Source: Planctomycetaceae bacterium
Lineage (GTDB): Bacteria; Planctomycetota; Phycisphaerae; UBA1845; UTPLA1
Assembly: GCA_011525745.1 (NCBI GenBank)
Contig: WYBU01000083.1
Coordinates: forward strand, 1 to 64,000
Length of the DNA: 64,000 nucleotides
Direction of reading: 5' to 3'
Shown here: positions 60,380-64,000 of the stretch, one piece after another
How the letters are laid out: every line of letters begins with the position of its first letter
Numbering within the stretch: position 1 is the stretch's first letter
Notes under the pieces: model-generated
The model's input: the letters and a program-made list of their open reading frames with translations, nothing else
The model's database searches: none
What the model was told of the DNA's origin: nothing
Program-made: the position numbers and the translations under genes

Positions 60380-60671
60380 GCTCCCCCGGGTCAGGAGAGG
60401 GGTCCGGGTGCGAGGATGCCGCGCCGCCATGTGTATGCGCGGCGACCACGCGGACACGGAATACCGGCCGCGCGGCCCGTCCCCTGGGCGGCAACCTGAC
60501 AAGTTCGTTGTGAAGTTCTTTTCAAAGGCCCCCAGGCGCGTTCAGACCGGCTGAGAACGTCGGCCTGTCAACACCGCCTGTCGATTATTGGCGCGACTCG
60601 GCTGTCAGACAAACGCGGCCGGGAAAAATGATGGCCCTGCGTTCCGGCCGTGTCTTCGAGCGGCCTGCGAA

Positions 60672-61400
60672 TCAAGCGTTCCGCGTCGCTCCCTGACGGT
60701 CGCGGTTCGGATCAGGTATCGCGGCGATTCGGTAAATCCGTCCGTCGACGATCGTGCCGTCGGGATCGTCTGCGCGCGTTGCACGGATTGCAACGTGCAG
60801 TCCGAGCATCCGCAACGCGGCTTCGAATCCGTCGGCCGTGCGGCGGTTTGGATCACTGACCAGCGCCGCGCCTTCGCCGATGTTCGCCGCCACGAAAGCC
60901 GCCACCGGCTCGACCCAGCGGCGCTCGAACAGCACGTCGGCCGCGAGAATCAGATCGAATGTCCCGACCGGCGCCGCGCCGCGCCAATCCAATCGGCGAA
61001 ATTCGACATCATTCAACTCGTTCAATGCCGCGGAGGCCCGCGCGAATTCCAGCGCATCTTCCTCGTAATCCGTGAGCGTGACGCGCCAGCCCAGCATCGC
61101 CGCGGCCAGTCCCGCCAGGCCCAGGCCGCAGCCGATCTCCAGCGCGGTTGGTGGTTGCGCCCGATTCGCCGGGAGTTGAACGCCGCCTGCCGCCAGCTCG
61201 TGGGCCAGCATGACCGACGCCGCCCACGGACAAGCCCAGTAGGGCATGTGCTCGTCCTCGGCGTAGAAGCGCGTTTCGGTGCGTGGATCGTCCAGCAGCG
61301 CGTCGGGATCGGCCGGTCCCAGCAGCCGCAGCGTTCGGCCGGCGACGTTAATCGGATACGTTCGGACCGGATGGCCGCGAATCGGTTGTGGCGGAGACAC
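60672..61400 (-). CDS. SAM-dependent methyltransferase (METTL21/methyltransferase-16-like)
   Basis: 242 residues from GTG 61400, with GGGAG upstream. It overlaps the end of the UbiA gene by 53 bases in another frame. The SAM site is LEIGCGLGLAGLAAAMLG, the acidic loop is LTDYEEDAL, followed by FDLILAADVLFERRWVEP, the methyltransferase-16 pattern of protein-lysine methyltransferases. An N-terminal WACPWAASVMLAHEL is also typical. The target protein is unknown. The C-terminus (PDPNRDRQGATRNA) is encoded by a copy of the dispersed GGTCGCGGTTCGG repeat, so it has been extended or replaced by repeat sequence. Confidence 0.87.
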   Translation of the reverse strand: MSPPQPIRGHPVRTYPINVAGRTLRLLGPADPDALLDDPRTETRFYAEDEHMPYWACPWAASVMLAHELAAGGVQLPANRAQPPTALEIGCGLGLAGLAAAMLGWRVTLTDYEEDALEFARASAALNELNDVEFRRLDWRGAAPVGTFDLILAADVLFERRWVEPVAAFVAANIGEGAALVSDPNRRTADGFEAALRMLGLHVAIRATRADDPDGTIVDGRIYRIAAIPDPNRDRQGATRNA

Positions 61401-62328
61401 GGATGGATTCTCCCGGCCAGCGGAGCACGGGCAGATAGCGTTCGATGCGCGGCCCCCAGTTGACGATGAGCACGGCCAGAACGGTCCAGACGATGCAGGT
61501 GGCAAAGAACGGCTTGTCGCGGATGAGGATGTCGGTCGGCCCGGTGCGTTTGCCGCCTTCGATGACCATGGCGTAGCGATAGACGGCATACAGCACGAGC
61601 GGCGTCGTGAAGAACAGCGCGCGGAAGCGGGCCGTGTGGGGATCGAGCGTGTAGAGCACGAACGTCATGACCGCCAGCATGGCGGTGGTCGAGAGCAGGT
61701 GATTGAGCAATTCGGGCGTGTAGTGGGCCAGCGTGGCGCGGTGTTTCGTGGCGACGCCGCCGGCCTCGTTGATCATGGCGATTTCGCAGCGCCGCTTGCC
61801 GAAGCCCAGGAACAGGCAGAGCGTAAACGTGCAGATGACCAGCCAGGCCGAGACCTCGACGCTGATGGCTTGCGCTCCGCCCAAGGCCCGCAGCACGAAA
61901 CCGGTCGCGACCAGGATCACGTCCAGCAGCGGCACTTTTTTGGCGCCCAGCGTGTAGAAGAGGTTGAGCACGAGATAGGTGACAACGGTTGTCATGAACG
62001 TAGCCGGCAACGTCGCCGACAGGGCCAGTCCGCCGATCAGGCAGACAGCGCAGATCGCGCCGGCCGCGGCGACGGTGATGGCGCCGCGCGCCAGCGGGCG
62101 GTTGCGCTTGGTGGGATGCTGCGCGTCTTCCTCGCGGTCGCGGATGTCGTTGAAGGCATAGACGGCGCTGGACAACAGGCTGAAGGAGAAGAAGGCGATC
62201 AGCGCCTGCCCCAGCGCCTCGGGTTCGCCGCGGCGGTCGCTGAACATCAGCGCGAAGAAGACGAAGACGTTCTTGACCCATTGCGCGGGCCGCAGAAGCT
62301 GCACATGGTCGCCGATGGTGCCGGTCAA
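61348..62328 (-). CDS. UbiA-family prenyltransferase (decaprenyl-phosphate phosphoribosyltransferase-like)
   Basis: 326 residues. The start is TTG 62328, backed by AGGAG ten bases upstream. About nine membrane helices. Motif 1 NDIRDREED (from about 60) holds the Asp residues that bind magnesium-diphosphate, and GFGKRRCEIAMINEAGG marks the second region. LLRPAQWVKNVFVFFALMFS at the start is typical of the DPPR-synthase branch, which transfers phosphoribosyl to a polyprenyl phosphate for cell-wall arabinan or related glycans. Other UbiA substrates are possible. Its stop region is overlapped by the methyltransferase gene. Confidence 0.9.
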   Translation of the reverse strand: MTGTIGDHVQLLRPAQWVKNVFVFFALMFSDRRGEPEALGQALIAFFSFSLLSSAVYAFNDIRDREEDAQHPTKRNRPLARGAITVAAAGAICAVCLIGGLALSATLPATFMTTVVTYLVLNLFYTLGAKKVPLLDVILVATGFVLRALGGAQAISVEVSAWLVICTFTLCLFLGFGKRRCEIAMINEAGGVATKHRATLAHYTPELLNHLLSTTAMLAVMTFVLYTLDPHTARFRALFFTTPLVLYAVYRYAMVIEGGKRTGPTDILIRDKPFFATCIVWTVLAVLIVNWGPRIERYLPVLRWPGESIRVSATTDSRPSGPNVSD

Positions 62329-62472
62329 GACGCCGAATCTCCTGAGTGAACATCAGAAACCGTCGCGCCGGCGGCGGCCCGCTTGCGGTGCGGCCGAGTC
62401 AAGTTCTCGCGCCGACGCATTGAACGGTACGGGAAAACGCGCACGCCCGTCAACGACGGGTACAATCCGGGC

Positions 62473-63417
62473 ATGGCCGAAAACTATGTGCTCCTGAACG
62501 GCCGCATCGTGCCGTCCGGCGCGGCGCGGATCGGCGCGTTCGACTCCGGCCTGTCGCACGGGGCGGGGTTGTTCGAGACGTGGCGCGTCTATCGCGGCCG
62601 GCCGTTCCGCCTGCAGGCCCATCTCGATCGCATCGCCGCCTCGGCCGAATCGCTGGGGCTGCGCTGGCCGAACGAATCGGCCAACGCCTGGTCGATTCAG
62701 ATCGCCCAGCTTCTGGAGGCCAACGGCCTGCGCGAAGCCCGAATGCGGCTGACGTTGACGGCGGGGGAAGCCGAGTCGCCGGCGGCGCGGCGCACGGAAT
62801 CACGAAAGGCCGAGGCAGCCGACGCGACGCAGACAGGCGACGCGGGCGAGGGCGCGTCCGAAGCGTTCAGCGGCACGATTCTGATCACGGCCGGACCGGT
62901 CGGCGTCTATCCGCCGGAGTTGTACGAGCGCGGCATGAGCGTGTGCATCAGCGATTATCGCGTCTCTTTGCGCGATCCGATCGCCGGGCACAAGACGTTG
63001 AGCTATTTTCCGCGGCTGCTCGGGCTGCGCGAGGCGCAGCGCAAGCATTGCGGCGAGGCGCTGTGGTTCAGCACCGACTATCGGCTGACGGAGGGCTGCA
63101 TCAGCAACGTGTTCGTCGTCAAGGACGATCGGCTGCTGACGCCGCCGCGCGATGCGCCGATTCTGCCCGGGGTTACGCGGCGGATCGTGCTCGATCTGGC
63201 GGCCGAGGCGGGGATTCCGGCGGCCGAGACGCCGCTGACGATCGAGGACTTGCTGGCGTCGCGGGAGGTGTTTCTGACAAATTCGATCATGGAGATCATG
63301 CCGGTCGCGCGGATCGAAAAACATGCCGTGGCGGATGAGAAGCCCGGTCCGATCACGCGTCGATTGCGCGAGCTGTATCGCGAGACGGTGGAACGCGAGT
63401 CGAGGCCGTCGGTGTGA
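62473..63417 (+). CDS. Class IV aminotransferase (branched-chain/D-Ala/aminodeoxychorismate-lyase family)
   Basis: 314 residues from ATG 62473. PLP-dependent fold IV: SHGAGLFETWRVYRGRPFRLQAHLDRI at the start, the PLP-binding Lys in GHKTLSYF, TEGCISNVFVV and TNSIMEIMPV at the end. About 30 residues of Ala/Glu/Ser low complexity (about 96-130) are inserted in the middle of the small domain. The subfamily cannot be settled: ilvE, dat and pabC have similar blocks. It is divergent from the prenyltransferase gene. Confidence 0.9.
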   Translation: MAENYVLLNGRIVPSGAARIGAFDSGLSHGAGLFETWRVYRGRPFRLQAHLDRIAASAESLGLRWPNESANAWSIQIAQLLEANGLREARMRLTLTAGEAESPAARRTESRKAEAADATQTGDAGEGASEAFSGTILITAGPVGVYPPELYERGMSVCISDYRVSLRDPIAGHKTLSYFPRLLGLREAQRKHCGEALWFSTDYRLTEGCISNVFVVKDDRLLTPPRDAPILPGVTRRIVLDLAAEAGIPAAETPLTIEDLLASREVFLTNSIMEIMPVARIEKHAVADEKPGPITRRLRELYRETVERESRPSV

Positions 63418-63452
63418 GGGAATGGGATGGCGCGCTTGCGCGGCAAGGTTGG

Positions 63453-63527
63453 GTGGCACGGTCAAGCGGCCCGCGATGCAGGCGATTGTTGTCTGGAAAT
63501 CGTCTGAACGGGCCGCTTGGCCGTGCG
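63453..63527. repeat. REP-like palindrome, GGCACGGTCAAG family, last copy
   Basis: Left arm GGCACGGTCAAGCGGCCCG, right arm CGGGCCGCTTGGCCGTGC, separated by about 38 bases. 63751-63780 carries a copy of the GGTCGTGGTTCGGTTCA repeat. No gene is seen in 63418-63855. Confidence 0.8.
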
Positions 63528-63855
63528 ATCCACGTCGTAGGTCGCAACCCGCCGCGTCGCGCCGACCCGACCCGTCATTTCCGCGCGGGCGGGAATCCAG
63601 TCACGTCGGCAATCCTTGGACCCCCGCCGGCGCGGGGGTGATAGTCGACGTCTGTTAGCATCATCGTCAACACACCGCCACGCGGCGGGCCGCCCGGATT
63701 GGAGCCGCAAGCGCCAACGGCGCGCCCAATCCTATCGCGGTGTCTTCCGCCACTCCCTTAGGGTCGTGGTTCGGTTCAACCCGGGCGCCCGTTCAAAAAA
63801 TCCCGTGATACTCCACGCGCCCCGCCGTTTACTTGGGCGCGACGAAACGCCACAC

Positions 63856-64000
63856 ATGGGAGTCCGCCGCATGTGCCGATCCAGAATGCGTCCGGCTGCC
63901 GCCGCGCTGTTTGCCTGTGCCATGCTCGCCGTCCCGCCGATCGAGGCCCAGGAATCGGCGCCGGGGGACGGCGTTGCGCCGCGAAAAGTGACGCTGCGCG
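63856..64000 (+). CDS. Start of an exported protein (3' end outside window)
   Basis: 48 codons from ATG 63856 to the window end; ATG 63871 is an alternative. The product has a basic N-terminus (RRMCRSRMR) and a hydrophobic core, PAAAALFACAMLAVPPIEAQ, with a likely cut after EAQ or IEA. The mature part begins ESAPGDGVAPRKVTLR. Nothing more can be said about its function. Confidence 0.65.
   Translation, partial: MGVRRMCRSRMRPAAAALFACAMLAVPPIEAQESAPGDGVAPRKVTLR

Overview
The window is a high-GC (about two thirds G+C by eye), gene-dense bacterial chromosome segment. Its gene families point to the Planctomycetota, perhaps a Phycisphaerae-like lineage: pseudopilins with planctomycete-style C-terminal domains, secreted proteins ending in dockerin-like calcium repeats, a PEP-CTERM protein, a class III polyhydroxyalkanoate (PHA) synthase, and many short palindromic repeats between genes. 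This placement is inferred from family content; there is no rRNA here. No plasmid, phage or CRISPR signature is visible. One tRNA (Asp), rpmH, gyrA and ruvC mark it as core chromosome.

Layout. 0-7 kb: a truncated PIG-L deacetylase, a 44-residue rpmH, tRNA-Asp, a DEAD-box helicase, a thioesterase, a membrane PIN/TRAM protein paired with a zinc-ribbon protein, and a pseudopilin. 7.1-11.5 kb: a complete PHA locus (PhaR repressor divergent from a phasin, a small PhaE-like subunit, PhaC, an SDR reductase) with two matching PhaR-type operators. 11.8-15.6 kb: gyrA, whose quinolone-target residues are replaced, and a DUF433/PIN-like toxin-antitoxin pair. 15.8-25.8 kb: exported peptidases and hydrolases and a SorC-type regulator. 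25.9-29.7 kb: a cobalamin riboswitch with an intrinsic terminator in front of three exported-protein genes, interrupted by two 169-bp elements with terminal inverted repeats.

30-48 kb: an SGNH hydrolase, an unusual response regulator (REC-PAS-REC-zinc ribbon), a carbonic anhydrase next to a SulP transporter, a thioredoxin-fold protein, a rhomboid protease, an esterase, a large matrixin-like metalloprotease with five repeats, and a HemW-type radical-SAM enzyme. 47.5-64 kb: an AAA ATPase beside what looks like the remnant of a second one, ruvC, a FixL/FixJ-like pair, a PQQ-repeat lipoprotein, an NtrB/NtrC-like pair, an ABC ATPase fused to an acetyltransferase (COG2401 type), a UbiA prenyltransferase overlapping a methyltransferase, a class IV aminotransferase, and the start of one more exported protein.

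The most unusual signals are (1) the B12-riboswitch surface operon that ends in a pseudopilin gene, (2) intergenic arrays of a degenerate hexamer GAKYAR that always lie purine-rich on the sense strand just after a stop codon, twice followed by an inverted partner array, and (3) a set of dispersed palindromic or MITE-like repeat families that fill most of the non-coding DNA. Coordinates are read directly from the sequence. Functions come from motif recognition without database searches.
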